Origin: Methanobacteriota archaeon | GTDB lineage: Archaea; Thermoplasmatota; E2; JACPAO01; JAHWKR01 | DNA length: 64,000 bases | NCBI GenBank assembly: GCA_019347805.1 | Contig: JAHWKR010000009.1 | Span: forward strand, 1-64,000 | Reading direction: 5' to 3' | The notes under the pieces: generated by a model | Seen by the model: only the letters and a program-made list of their open reading frames with translations | The model's database searches: none | Told to the model about the DNA's origin: nothing | Shown here: in pieces, positions 7,543-15,246 of the stretch | How the letters are laid out: each line of letters starts with the position of its first letter | How positions within the stretch are numbered: the stretch's first letter is position 1 | Program-made: the position numbers and the translations under genes

Positions 7543-8880
7543 ATGAAGACCGTACAAATAGCGACCAAAGCCGATCTAGAAGCAGCGATTAGTCATTTGG
7601 ACCGCCCTTCCCTGTTTCGAGGCCAACGCCGTCACTACGTTGACGATGACGACCGCCCCTCAATCGTGACCTCGATGCACAGGCAGGGCTGCAAACCTCC
7701 CTTGCAACACAAGTGGTCTCGATATGCGGAAGAAGTGCTCAGGGCCCTATCATTCGACAAGGATCGGACGGTGGACCTTAACGAGGTCCAGGCGGTGCTA
7801 CAACACTACGGATGGAGATCATTTTTCATCGATGCCACCGCTAGTCCGGCGGTGGCCAGTTGGTTCGCTGGACACCAATACTCGGAGAATCTTGTCCTTG
7901 AAATGGCGCAGGACTGTTTCGAGCACCCACTCGTCGCTGCCCACACGGCTGCTGAGTATCAGCCTAACGAAGGAGAAGCAGTTCTGTATGTCTTCTCAAT
8001 GGATCGACTTAGAGAATCTAATATGCCTACCTTTGATCTAAGCGTATTGACGTCGGAAGACTGCCGGCTTCGTCCTCAAGTTCAGGAAGCATGGCTCGTA
8101 GGAGTTTCATCAGGAAAACTCCCATCTGAGACCATCAGCCACGCTATACACGGACCTGCTAACGCATTCGCCGAGTATGCCCTGGATTTTGGTTTCGCCA
8201 CCACGCCGGACTTGTTCCCCGGTCGCCACGAAGACCCCATCTTAGCCCTGCTCTTGGCGGTGCCTTGGACGCACATTCCAATTGACGGGCAGATTGAAGG
8301 CTACTGCCGAGGTCTACCGTTGCCCGAACACGACCTTGATGTTATCAAAACCTACCCGCCGTGGATAGCCTTTGTACGTGATTTCTGGATTTCAGACAAG
8401 CCAAGGGAACCGGGTTCGCCGATATCAGATGCTACGTTCTTTCGAGTGCCGGAAACGGCATTTTACGTTTCCATGCAAAACCCAAGTGCCTCATTTCCTA
8501 CGATAACTGCCGAGCTCCGCAAACGCGGTACCATTGTGCTGGAATCTGAAGGACTGCTGGGAATTCCCGAATTCCATCCCAGTAATGACTACATGAAAGG
8601 GCTCCATCTCGTGCTCGATAGTGATGGCTGCGCAAAGCTCTCTGAAGTTTCAATTGAGCACCCCGGGAGGGAACCAGCGGGAATCGGCCTTATGCGACAC
8701 TGGACATACGAGATTCAGGATGATGGATTATGGCAACGGTCAGACAAGATTGGACAGTGCGAATGCAACAATTATCAACGCCACGAGGCAAATTTCCGCA
8801 GGCTAGCGGTATTCGAAGACTTCCTTTCAAGTGGGTGGTTCGATAGGCTCGACGACGAAACCTTTGTGTTCAACCAATAG
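7543..8880 (+). CDS. FRG-domain protein (first cassette gene)
   Basis: A 445-residue protein whose N-terminal part carries the F-R-G signature (RPSLFRGQRRHYVDDDD, residues ~21-37) and the downstream conserved block LQHYGWRSFFIDATASPAVASWFA, matching the FRG domain. FRG proteins are found in bacteria and phages, often near defence or mobile genes; their activity is poorly known. The remainder is not recognised. The gene's lower GC and codon use (AAT, TCA, CTA) differ from the core genes. A TATA-like GATTATCTAG lies near 7499. An attC-like palindrome begins three bases after the TAG stop, so this is cassette 1 of the putative integron array. Confidence 0.7.
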   Translation: MKTVQIATKADLEAAISHLDRPSLFRGQRRHYVDDDDRPSIVTSMHRQGCKPPLQHKWSRYAEEVLRALSFDKDRTVDLNEVQAVLQHYGWRSFFIDATASPAVASWFAGHQYSENLVLEMAQDCFEHPLVAAHTAAEYQPNEGEAVLYVFSMDRLRESNMPTFDLSVLTSEDCRLRPQVQEAWLVGVSSGKLPSETISHAIHGPANAFAEYALDFGFATTPDLFPGRHEDPILALLLAVPWTHIPIDGQIEGYCRGLPLPEHDLDVIKTYPPWIAFVRDFWISDKPREPGSPISDATFFRVPETAFYVSMQNPSASFPTITAELRKRGTIVLESEGLLGIPEFHPSNDYMKGLHLVLDSDGCAKLSEVSIEHPGREPAGIGLMRHWTYEIQDDGLWQRSDKIGQCECNNYQRHEANFRRLAVFEDFLSSGWFDRLDDETFVFNQ

Positions 8881-8882
8881 CC

Positions 8883-8944
8883 TCCCAACAAATCGCTCCA
8901 CCCGACCCTCCCTGCGGTCGGGCGAGTGAGCTCTACCGTTAGGC
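8883..8944 (+). repeat. attC-like recombination site 1 (best match)
   Basis: Imperfect palindrome with the layout of an integron attC. R'' is TCCCAAC followed by AAATCGCTCCACCC; the central stem is CCCGACC / GGTCGGG around CTCCCTGC; the outer arm is GCTC / GAGC; and R' is GTTAGGC (8938-8944), an exact GTTRRRY match. Left and right arms resemble well-known bacterial sites of the AACAATTCGTTCAAGCCGA / AACTC..GCGTTAG type (from memory). It lies immediately after the FRG gene stop and before the next gene's leader. Confidence 0.7.
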
Positions 8945-8996
8945 ACCTACAAAACCGCGAGACACCCGCAGAAGGTGAAATAGGAGGACCAGCAAA

Positions 8997-9869
8997 ATGA
9001 AAATCGATCTAATGGGTGACGCCGAGCAGATTGCGCGGAGGGTACTGACCAACGAAGGACATACGATTCCTGCCGCCACGCCGGCAGATGACGTGATACG
9101 TAACTTTCTCAATGTAACCCGACGAACGATTCCGCCCATGGCATACAGAGTCCACACTTCGCAAGCCCTTAGCGCGCGAACTCTTTCAGCAGACTACCTG
9201 GCGGGGCTCGACGCTCTAAGAACCGAAGCGAAGAAGGGAACGCCGCTCAGGCCTCGGCTAAGCCGGCGGCTCATGCAGGCAGACTACGAAGACATGATGC
9301 TAAACGACTGGGGCATTCATCACCTCCACCTCGGAATGACCATAGAGGCCGACGGCTTCGTCAAGCGCACAGATGTCATTGCTTTTGCGATTGCACAGCC
9401 GGAATCGGGTGACCTCTACCTGATCGATGCACTTCCCCACGCAGGTGCCTTTGTCCGCCAAGAGTTGTTGGCGGCTATTGAGGATGACTGGCCCCATTTG
9501 CTCGACCCTTACGTGCTCAAGGGCGTCGAAGTCACAAAAGGAATATCGGATGAGGAACTGTCCTCATGGCGGAAGGCAGGGACGAACGCTGTTGTCGTAA
9601 CACCCGGCGGCCGTCAAATCGCAGCAATGGGGGGAGGAGTCTCCACCGCCATGACAAGCATGGCGGATCAGCGCGCATTAATGCACATCAAGCAAGTGTT
9701 GCGACAGGTCGAAAAGGATGTTCTTGCCGACGCCAGCAGAATTGAGCAAGCCATAGGAGTTCCGTCTTCGACCATGGATATACGACTAGAGGCATTCGGA
9801 GACGAGGTGCTGTTACGAGAAAACGAAACGGGAATCCGGTTGCGATGGCCAGGCGCGGAGGGTGCCTGA
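8997..9869 (+). CDS. Unknown protein with HHLHLG motif (second cassette gene)
   Basis: A 290-residue soluble protein that I do not recognise with confidence. The most distinctive block is YEDMMLNDWGIHHLHLGMTIE (residues ~97-117), a cluster of histidines suggesting a metal or catalytic site, followed by FVKRTDVIAFAIAQPESGDLYLIDALPH. A second half rich in small residues (VVVTPGGRQIAAMGGGVST) precedes a helical C-terminus. A strong AGGAGG Shine-Dalgarno lies nine bases before ATG 8997, unlike the leaderless core genes. The TGA stop falls inside R'' of the following attC-like site, a hallmark of integron cassette genes. Cargo function, possibly toxin or defence, is speculative. Confidence 0.65.
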   Translation: MKIDLMGDAEQIARRVLTNEGHTIPAATPADDVIRNFLNVTRRTIPPMAYRVHTSQALSARTLSADYLAGLDALRTEAKKGTPLRPRLSRRLMQADYEDMMLNDWGIHHLHLGMTIEADGFVKRTDVIAFAIAQPESGDLYLIDALPHAGAFVRQELLAAIEDDWPHLLDPYVLKGVEVTKGISDEELSSWRKAGTNAVVVTPGGRQIAAMGGGVSTAMTSMADQRALMHIKQVLRQVEKDVLADASRIEQAIGVPSSTMDIRLEAFGDEVLLRENETGIRLRWPGAEGA

Positions 9870-9935
9870 CAAATCGGTCCAGCCGACCCCGCGCGAGGCT
9901 TTGCGCGCGGTGCGACTGACGTCCACCGTCGAGGC
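9864..9935 (+). repeat. attC-like recombination site 2
   Basis: GCCTGAC AAATCGGTCCAGCCGACC on the left, CGCGCG pairing with CGCGCG in the centre, and GACTGACGTCCACC GTCGAGGC on the right. The left arm shares AAATCGNTCCANCCGACC with site 1, and the right arm shares TGA.CTC/TCC.ACC. R' is GTCGAGG rather than GTTRRRY, so it is diverged from the bacterial consensus, but the arrangement and its overlap with the preceding gene's stop codon support a cassette boundary. Confidence 0.55.
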
Positions 9936-10050
9936 TCGACCTAGATACTGAGGCGCGTATAGATGTCCGGCCGTGGAGGATCCCCTCGAATTTCAGGCAT
10001 CGTCTTTATTCCTGAGCGGAGGAAATCGAGTCCGCGGGTACGGTGTCGGT

Positions 10051-10108
10051 CTAGTTGACTCATACCCGCTTTCTTAAATTCTGCGGCGGGTGAAGTCTAC
10101 GGTTCCGG
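10051..10108 (+). repeat. attC-like site 3 (degenerate)
   Basis: Contains CATACCCGC ... GCGGGTGAAGTCTACGGTTCCGG, with a six-base stem ACCCGC / GCGGGT. The right arm aligns with site 4 (GCGGGTGAACTCTAC..GGTTACTGG) and site 1. R' would be GTTCCGG. The right end overlaps the stop of the minus-strand lipase gene. The 115 bp between sites 2 and 3 hold no ORF and could be an empty cassette. Confidence 0.4.
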
Positions 10109-12037
10109 TAAGCGCAACCACTCATCGACCACATCTATGGCATCTTGACCAATCGTACAGCTGTCTGAAAAGATTCCGCAGAACTTCCCTGTGAGGTCAG
10201 TATGCCCGAGCGAAACGAGCCGCGTGCGCTCACCGAGGGCGATGGCGCTGTGGACGGAGACGATGAGATCCTGTGTCCCTGCGATCGTCCAGATGGGGAC
10301 ACTGTTCGTGCTCTCACCTAGCTCCAATATGAAATCGCTGGTTGGAGCAAGGTCGTCCAGACTGCCGCCCCAAGGGCTGATCATCCCGTCGATGGTGACA
10401 CCGAGGAGAAGGGAAGGAACACCGAGTCCGACCGCCGCCAAGGCGCCTTGGAGCAGAAGCGTAGCGGCTTTCTTTCCCGCAAATTGGATAATCTCGTTGG
10501 CCCAAATGCTGCCTTGATGGGGGGTCCCGAGAGTGATGATTCTCTCGACGGTGTGGTCAAGAGCCTCCTCATCGACAAGGACCCGCGAGATCAGGCCACC
10601 CATGCTATGGCCGACGATGATGATTTGCCGATTGTCAGGGTAGCCAGCCGATGAGATCCCCTCTTTGATCTGGGGGGCGACCACATTTAACGCGGTATCG
10701 CGGATTCCGTCTTGGTCACGCAGTGGAGTATACGTCAAACTCGTGAAGATGCCCTCGCCACTGTCGAAGCCCAACACATGATATCCCTCGGTCTTCAACG
10801 CTTTCTCACCGGCTTCCCATGTCTCGCCGCTGCTCCAGAGACCGTGGATGAGGATCACCAATGGCGCTGTTTCGAATATGCCCGTGGCCGATGAGGACGT
10901 CCCAGCATAGTTATCGTGGTTGAGGACGCGCCATTCGTACTGCGCTCCGGCTGCCGCGTGAAGACGGGTGGTGCATCTGTTTGTCCCAGAACATGCGAAC
11001 TTCCAGTCTTCGCTTGAGCCCATTGGGCGATACTCGACGCTTTGGCTAGAACTTCCCCCGACCCATTCGAAGGTCTTGTCACCTCCGGGGGGGACCCTCG
11101 AGGCGTCTTGGGCCAGAACGGCTGCGGGAGGGGCGTCAGGAGCCTTGAAAGTGAAGATGGGGGAGAGGACGCTGTTGCCGGCGCTGTCGCGCGATTCCAC
11201 TCGCCAGGCATATGTCTCACCAGAGTGGACGTTTAGTGTGGTGGTGACGCCGACGGTCTCGACCTCATGCCAAATGCCCTCTGTCGCTTGAGCCCAGATG
11301 ACGCGGTAGGTGATTTCGTCTCCTTCCAGGTCGCTGGAGGAGCTCCATTCGAGTCGGGTTTCTCCAATTGCGACTTCCGTGCCAGTCTGCGGAGCGATCG
11401 CGCGTACGGACGTGGGTGGCTTGTTGACGGCGATGCCAGGAAGAGTCTTCGAAACGTAGAGTCCGTTCTCTGCATAGGCTCGCAATTCGATGTCATACTC
11501 TGTGGACGACCTCAAAGGCTCGTCCAGCTCGCAACCGGCCCTCGTACACCCAGTGACAGGGCCCTTATCCGTGGGCCAGAACAGTGCGGCTTGATGTGCG
11601 ACTGCGGATCCTTGTGCGTTCCATGAGAATGTGCCGGAAGGAGGCAAGTGGCTTGGCGGCTCGAATGTGACGTCTGCCTGAATTGCGGGGGTGTATGCGC
11701 CAAACGAATCGCTTCGGACGATTCCCTTGTCGGTGATGGCGCGGATCCACCAGTGAAACTGAGTACCTGCTGTGAGTTCCGCCGGAGCGAAGCAGGCGGC
11801 TTCGGTGGTCGTGCAAATCGTGCGTCTGCCTGCGGGGGTTTCCAGGATGACATCCTGGGGTGTCGCAGGGGGAAGGTTCGATTCCCAGGTGATGAGCTGG
11901 GAAGGTAACAGCTCGCTCTCAGGTGACGGGGAGATGGGGCGGATCAATACAGCCGTTCTACCCAAAGCGCCATCGTCCGGCGCGATACACCCGGCAAGCG
12001 TTGCAACAAGGATGAGAGATCCGAAGACGGGGCTCAG
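10097..12037 (-). CDS. Surface lipoprotein with Ig-like repeats and lipase/esterase domain
   Basis: The C-terminal ~250 residues form an alpha/beta hydrolase: oxyanion strand VILIHGLWSSGETW, nucleophile elbow IIIVGHSMGGLISRV, then LGTPHQGS, as in lipases of the GHSMGG class. The N-terminal ~350 residues are Ig/Fn3-like repeats (TYRVIWAQATEG, YAWRVESRDSAGN). The first track codon is TTG (start 11965), but a signal peptide with lipobox (FGSLILVATLAGCIAP) is encoded in frame just upstream with no ATG, GTG or TTG before it; a CTG at 12037 overlaps the TGA of the preceding CARDB gene. I use that as the provisional start. A non-standard start, a frameshift relic or a coupled start are all possible. 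Expected to be lipid-anchored on the outside. Confidence 0.65.
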   Translation of the reverse strand: MSPVFGSLILVATLAGCIAPDDGALGRTAVLIRPISPSPESELLPSQLITWESNLPPATPQDVILETPAGRRTICTTTEAACFAPAELTAGTQFHWWIRAITDKGIVRSDSFGAYTPAIQADVTFEPPSHLPPSGTFSWNAQGSAVAHQAALFWPTDKGPVTGCTRAGCELDEPLRSSTEYDIELRAYAENGLYVSKTLPGIAVNKPPTSVRAIAPQTGTEVAIGETRLEWSSSSDLEGDEITYRVIWAQATEGIWHEVETVGVTTTLNVHSGETYAWRVESRDSAGNSVLSPIFTFKAPDAPPAAVLAQDASRVPPGGDKTFEWVGGSSSQSVEYRPMGSSEDWKFACSGTNRCTTRLHAAAGAQYEWRVLNHDNYAGTSSSATGIFETAPLVILIHGLWSSGETWEAGEKALKTEGYHVLGFDSGEGIFTSLTYTPLRDQDGIRDTALNVVAPQIKEGISSAGYPDNRQIIIVGHSMGGLISRVLVDEEALDHTVERIITLGTPHQGSIWANEIIQFAGKKAATLLLQGALAAVGLGVPSLLLGVTIDGMISPWGGSLDDLAPTSDFILELGESTNSVPIWTIAGTQDLIVSVHSAIALGERTRLVSLGHTDLTGKFCGIFSDSCTIGQDAIDVVDEWLRLPEP

Positions 12038-13371
12038 ACGCTGAAGGTGAGAGGCTGTGATGAGAACACCCCCTGTTTCGTGGTGACCTTGATCACGAGC
12101 GTGTACTCATCGACCTCTCCACAATAATCGATAACATGGAACTTTAGATCGTCGTAGGAGACGCTTGATCCTCCACCGATTTCAGCTAGGCGGTCGTCTG
12201 TTTCTTTGGCCAGGGTCACACCTTGCCAACTACCATAGGTGATGGTCGACTTCGACCCATCAAGCCATAGTTCGACTTTGGCATCGTCGGCCGGCCCTTG
12301 CCCGGTGTTCGAAATCGTGAACGAAACAAAGGCCTCGTCATAGCAATTCCATTCAGAATTGTATGGGTCTGTTGTCATCTGGATGGCGAGGCTCGGCCCC
12401 TGGACGTTGAGTGCTAGAGTCTCTTTGATCTCCTGGATATTGACGATGAGTTGCACTGAACCTGCCTGGTCGGAGGTCGCTTTGCCCGAGATTTGCGTAT
12501 CGGCAGAGCCAGATATTTTGACGGCTTCGGACCGGAGGTTCTGCGTGTCGAGACTGACAATGTAGGATACGGTGCCTTCGCGGTCCCCGACGTTTCGGAT
12601 CGTGAATGAATAGCTGAACTCCCGTCCTTGGTTCGGGGTGTCGTCATCGACCCGAAGATTCGCGATCTCAAAGGTAGCCGGAAGGTAGAACTCCACGTTT
12701 TGCGGATCGAGCCCGGGAACGCTGACAGAGCGGAGGCCGCGGGCTTGGGACGTGAAGGTGAATTTTAGGGTCCCGGTCTGCCCACCTTCCAGTGAGATTG
12801 ACTTCTCCAGGATCGGTTCACCGTCAAGCCTCAGTGGGACCACAGATTCTCCCTTCTGCTCGCCTTGATTCTCGAACTTAACTGTCGCTGTGACATCCTC
12901 ACCAAGGGCCGCTTCTTTGTGGGAGAGTTCCAAGCGAACGGGAACCAAGAGAGCCCCCTTTTGGACGACGATGGTGCTTGGACCCGCATAGACCTCTGTG
13001 GTTCCTTTCTCGCTGATGACACTGGCAGCGAGCTCCACGACATACTCCCCCGCTTCCGTGGGTTTGAAATCAAAACTACTTGATTCCCGTGTTCCGGCGA
13101 AGACACGAAACGTCTTTTCAAGATTGACTTGCCCGTCGACAAGGAGTTGGACGGCAAAAGATCCGTCTGCCTCGCCTTCGTTCACGACAGTGAACTCGAC
13201 GTGGGCCACATTGCCCAAGACGATAGGGCCGCTGGGGGCTTTGAACTCCTCCAGCTTGAGCTTCGCCGTCTTTCCATCTGCAAGTGTCTCGCCATCCGGG
13301 GCGACACAACCGGCCAACAACATGAAGGCCATAGCCACCAGTGCCACAAGGCCCACCCTCCGCACACGCAT
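12034..13371 (-). CDS. CARDB-repeat lipoprotein
   Basis: A 445-residue lipoprotein: basic N-terminus, hydrophobic core and lipobox LLAGC (cysteine ~22). The body is three to four repeats of about 100 residues with the CARDB cell-adhesion pattern, e.g. VLGNVAHVEFTVVNEGEADG, ALGEDVTATVKFENQGEQKG, NQGREFSYSFTIRNVGDREG and DEAFVSFTISNTGQGPADD. It is probably a surface adhesion or stalk protein. The promoter is clear: GTTATATATTTACC on the minus strand about 25 bp upstream of ATG 13371, giving a leaderless mRNA. The downstream lipase gene overlaps its stop, so the two form an operon, reversed relative to the other cassette-array genes. Confidence 0.7.
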   Translation of the reverse strand: MRVRRVGLVALVAMAFMLLAGCVAPDGETLADGKTAKLKLEEFKAPSGPIVLGNVAHVEFTVVNEGEADGSFAVQLLVDGQVNLEKTFRVFAGTRESSSFDFKPTEAGEYVVELAASVISEKGTTEVYAGPSTIVVQKGALLVPVRLELSHKEAALGEDVTATVKFENQGEQKGESVVPLRLDGEPILEKSISLEGGQTGTLKFTFTSQARGLRSVSVPGLDPQNVEFYLPATFEIANLRVDDDTPNQGREFSYSFTIRNVGDREGTVSYIVSLDTQNLRSEAVKISGSADTQISGKATSDQAGSVQLIVNIQEIKETLALNVQGPSLAIQMTTDPYNSEWNCYDEAFVSFTISNTGQGPADDAKVELWLDGSKSTITYGSWQGVTLAKETDDRLAEIGGGSSVSYDDLKFHVIDYCGEVDEYTLVIKVTTKQGVFSSQPLTFSV

Positions 13372-13449
13372 GAAACTTCACGAACCACTTGGTAAATATA
13401 TAACTTGGCTCGGGCGCTCCTTCTGTGTAGAACCCCGTAGGGATTCATC

Positions 13450-13576
13450 TTCGCATCTCTACAACGGCTTCGGACGATATGTGCAATGGCTGCCCGCGGA
13501 TGCCCCTCTTTACAAAATTGACATACGTTTTCTACCGAAGACCGAACAACTTGATCCACCCGATGCTGCATCATGA
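13450..13576 (+). pseudogene. Possible 3' fragment of a lost cassette gene
   Basis: A plus-strand frame reading YNGFGRYVQWLPADAPLYKIDIRF...DPPDAAS and stopping at 13576, inside attC-like site 4. The composition is protein-like, unlike the basic shadow reading that precedes it in the same frame, and ending inside an attC is typical for cassette genes. There is no start codon in a credible context, so it would be a truncated remnant. Weakly supported. Confidence 0.2.
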
Positions 13577-13603
13577 CGCGGGTGAACTCTACAAGGTTAC
13601 TGG
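13541..13603 (+). repeat. attC-like site 4
   Basis: ACCGAAC AACTTGATCCACCCG on the left, CGGGTGAACTCTACAAGGTTACTGG on the right, with a six-base stem CACCCG / CGGGTG. The left arm matches R'' (RYYYAAC-like) followed by AA and the TCCACCCG block of site 1; R' is GTTACTG, a partial match to GTTRRRY. It separates the reversed lipoprotein operon from the small-lipoprotein cassette. Confidence 0.5.
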
Positions 13604-13685
13604 CGCCAGCCGCCATTCCCACCGGTCTTCCGCCTTGCATTTGCGCAACCTGTCGCTTGAGAGCCGGATTATTCCTCCCGCCTGG

Positions 13686-13730
13686 GAAAACCAGCGACCC
13701 CGGACGTGAGCGATTTATGTACTTCAGGCA
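13686..13730 (+). promoter_or_regulatory. Cassette promoter copy 1 (45-bp direct repeat)
   Basis: GAAAACCAGCGACCCCGGAC... followed by GCGATTTATGTACTTCAGGCA. The TATA-like TTTATGTA is about 25 bp upstream of ATG 13742, a leaderless archaeal promoter. The same 45 bases recur at 14984-15028 with two differences, so the promoter is part of a duplicated unit. Confidence 0.6.
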
Positions 13731-13741
13731 GTTCAGCATCT

Positions 13742-14152
13742 ATGCATTGGCTCTTGCTCATCGCAATGCTGTTCGCCCTATCGGGTTGCATGGGACCACA
13801 GGCCCTTCGCGACGACGGCCGGGTAGTGCTGGCGGAAGACCAGTACTATCGGTCGGGATTCGAAATAGGCCGAACTGCCACTCTGAGCATCCAGGTGGAA
13901 GTATACTCAGGCCCGAATGTGGATGTCTTCGTTATGGACCAATTGAACTTCCAGCAATTCGAGAATGGAAATGACATAATCCATTTCTCCTCATGCGGAG
14001 GGGTCGCTGCTCAAGGATTCCAGCGATCCTGCACTCTCAGCGCGGGCACGTACTTCATCGTTCTGGACAATTCAGACAGAGGGTCTACAGCCCCACCGTT
14101 CAACGGCATCGATGACCCCGCTGATGTTGGTTGGATCATCGAATGGGAGTGA
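13742..14152 (+). CDS. Small secreted lipoprotein (cassette gene)
   Basis: A 136-residue lipoprotein. I start at ATG 13742 (MHWLLLIAMLFALSGC), the 13th codon of the track ORF, because it gives a compact signal peptide with lipobox LSGC and sits about 25 bp from the TATA-like box. The mature part has an early beta-strand region (LSIQVEVYSGPNVDVFVMD) and a C-terminal GTYFIVLDNSDRGS..., a pattern seen in bacterial pre-peptidase C-terminal (PPC)-like beta domains; that likeness is tentative. It is followed by attC-like site 5, so it fits a cassette with its own promoter. No enzymatic residues are evident. Confidence 0.6.
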   Translation: MHWLLLIAMLFALSGCMGPQALRDDGRVVLAEDQYYRSGFEIGRTATLSIQVEVYSGPNVDVFVMDQLNFQQFENGNDIIHFSSCGGVAAQGFQRSCTLSAGTYFIVLDNSDRGSTAPPFNGIDDPADVGWIIEWE

Positions 14153-14159
14153 CCGCCAC

Positions 14160-14240
14160 GGATGGCGCCAGTATGGATAAGGCGGTCCAGCCGACTCGCC
14201 GCGGCTTCGCCGCTCGCCGTAAATTCCTTAAGCGATTTCG
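14160..14240 (+). repeat. attC-like site 5
   Basis: GATGGCGCCAGT, then GGCGGTCCAGCCGACTCGCC, hairpin GCGGC TTC GCCGC, then CGCCGTAAATTCCTTAAGCG. The block GTCCAGCCGAC is shared with sites 2 and 6, and GATGGCGCCAGT is shared with site 6. R'' and R' do not match the bacterial consensus well. It follows the small lipoprotein stop (14152) and precedes the protease gene. Confidence 0.45.
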
Positions 14241-14256
14241 TTTGTGAACAGGTAGG

Positions 14257-14985
14257 ATGCCCAATTTCAACCGAAAATTTTGGTCGGTGGCTGGAGCATT
14301 CATTCTCCTTTTCGTGGCGGTAGCTTTTTTCGGCGTCAAGTTCCATGACGATATGGCGCTGCGGGAGCATGCCGAATCCTGCGATGCTGCCGTTCCCGGG
14401 ATGCCGAAGACCATTCCGGACCACCTTGTCTTTTCTATCGTCAACGAGGCCGGCGATCTGCTAGACATCGACGCCAACGGAATGCGGCCCATTTTCAACC
14501 AAGTGCCGAGCTACTACGCATTCGGGGACCGAATCCACTTTAATCCAGCACCCGAGCAGCCCTTGGAGGGAGTCGTCCACCACGCCCGTGTGATGGTATA
14601 CACCCACTCCGATATTGTCTCCGACTTGTGGCTCAGATCGTCTCCGCAAGGTAACCTCTGCGCCAATACCTTGGAAGTCGCGGCCCTTGACGATTCGGAG
14701 TTCTTTGAGTTTGTCATAGCCCATGAACTTGGTCACTTTCTTGGTCTATCTCATCTTGAAAACACTTTGATGCTCCACCCAAACAGCAATTGGCGAGAAG
14801 TAGAGGAATCGTTCATTGAGTGTCAGTTGGAAATTCTTGACCAATGGGCGGACATCGGTGGCAACTACACCCCCTGGTGGGGATTCGACCACTGTCAAGA
14901 CGAGCCGGCTGGTGTGTGGGAATGGCTATTCGGACTGTTCTGGGGCCAGCACAACCTGCCAGGTCTGCGAGCTCTCGGATTGTGA
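14257..14985 (+). CDS. Membrane-anchored metzincin-like zinc metalloprotease
   Basis: A 242-residue protein with one N-terminal membrane span (residues ~8-28) and an extracellular domain bearing the full metzincin zinc site HELGHFLGLSH (His156, Glu157, His160, His166), followed by TLMLHP, which fits the methionine turn (Met172). This resembles matrixin/archaemetzincin-like peptidases. Cysteines and the tryptophan-rich C-terminus (WWGFDHCQDEPAGVWEW) suggest an extracellular fold. AT-richer than core genes. It lies between attC-like site 5 and the second promoter repeat, whose first bases overlap its stop. A surface protein-processing role is inferred. Confidence 0.75.
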   Translation: MPNFNRKFWSVAGAFILLFVAVAFFGVKFHDDMALREHAESCDAAVPGMPKTIPDHLVFSIVNEAGDLLDIDANGMRPIFNQVPSYYAFGDRIHFNPAPEQPLEGVVHHARVMVYTHSDIVSDLWLRSSPQGNLCANTLEVAALDDSEFFEFVIAHELGHFLGLSHLENTLMLHPNSNWREVEESFIECQLEILDQWADIGGNYTPWWGFDHCQDEPAGVWEWLFGLFWGQHNLPGLRALGL

Positions 14986-15028
14986 AAACCAGCGACCCCG
15001 GACGTGAACGATATATGTACTTCAGGCA
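14984..15028 (+). repeat. Cassette promoter copy 2 (45-bp direct repeat)
   Basis: A near-identical copy (43 of 45 bases by eye) of 13686-13730, with the TATA-like element now ACGATATATGTAC. It is joined after only two bases to GATGGCGCCAGT of attC-like site 6, so no gene follows. It reads as a copy of the small-lipoprotein cassette from which the coding part was deleted. Confidence 0.65.
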
Positions 15029-15030
15029 CT

Positions 15031-15095
15031 GATGGCGCCAGTTTACACGGCGATCCAGCCGACCTTGCTATTGGTAGACTCCCATTGACTTCGGA
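15031..15095 (+). repeat. attC-like site 6
   Basis: ATGGCGCCAGTTTACACGGC followed by GATCCAGCCGACC and a right arm GGTAGACTCCCATTGACTTCGG. The left side is homologous to site 5 and shares TCCAGCCGACC with sites 2 and 5. R' is unclear. Last recognisable site of the array; the 150 bp that follow contain a T-rich box (CATTTATCGG, ~15140) and no gene. Confidence 0.4.
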
Positions 15096-15246
15096 ACTCA
15101 CGAAGGCGAGAATCTAACACGAGGTGAAGATCAAGGAATCATTTATCGGACTCGGTATCACCGCAACGCTTTGCTGTGTTCCGGTCACCAGGAGCATGTG
15201 ACTAATCCGTACCACGCTGGTTCGACCCACTCCCGAACCTTCCGCC

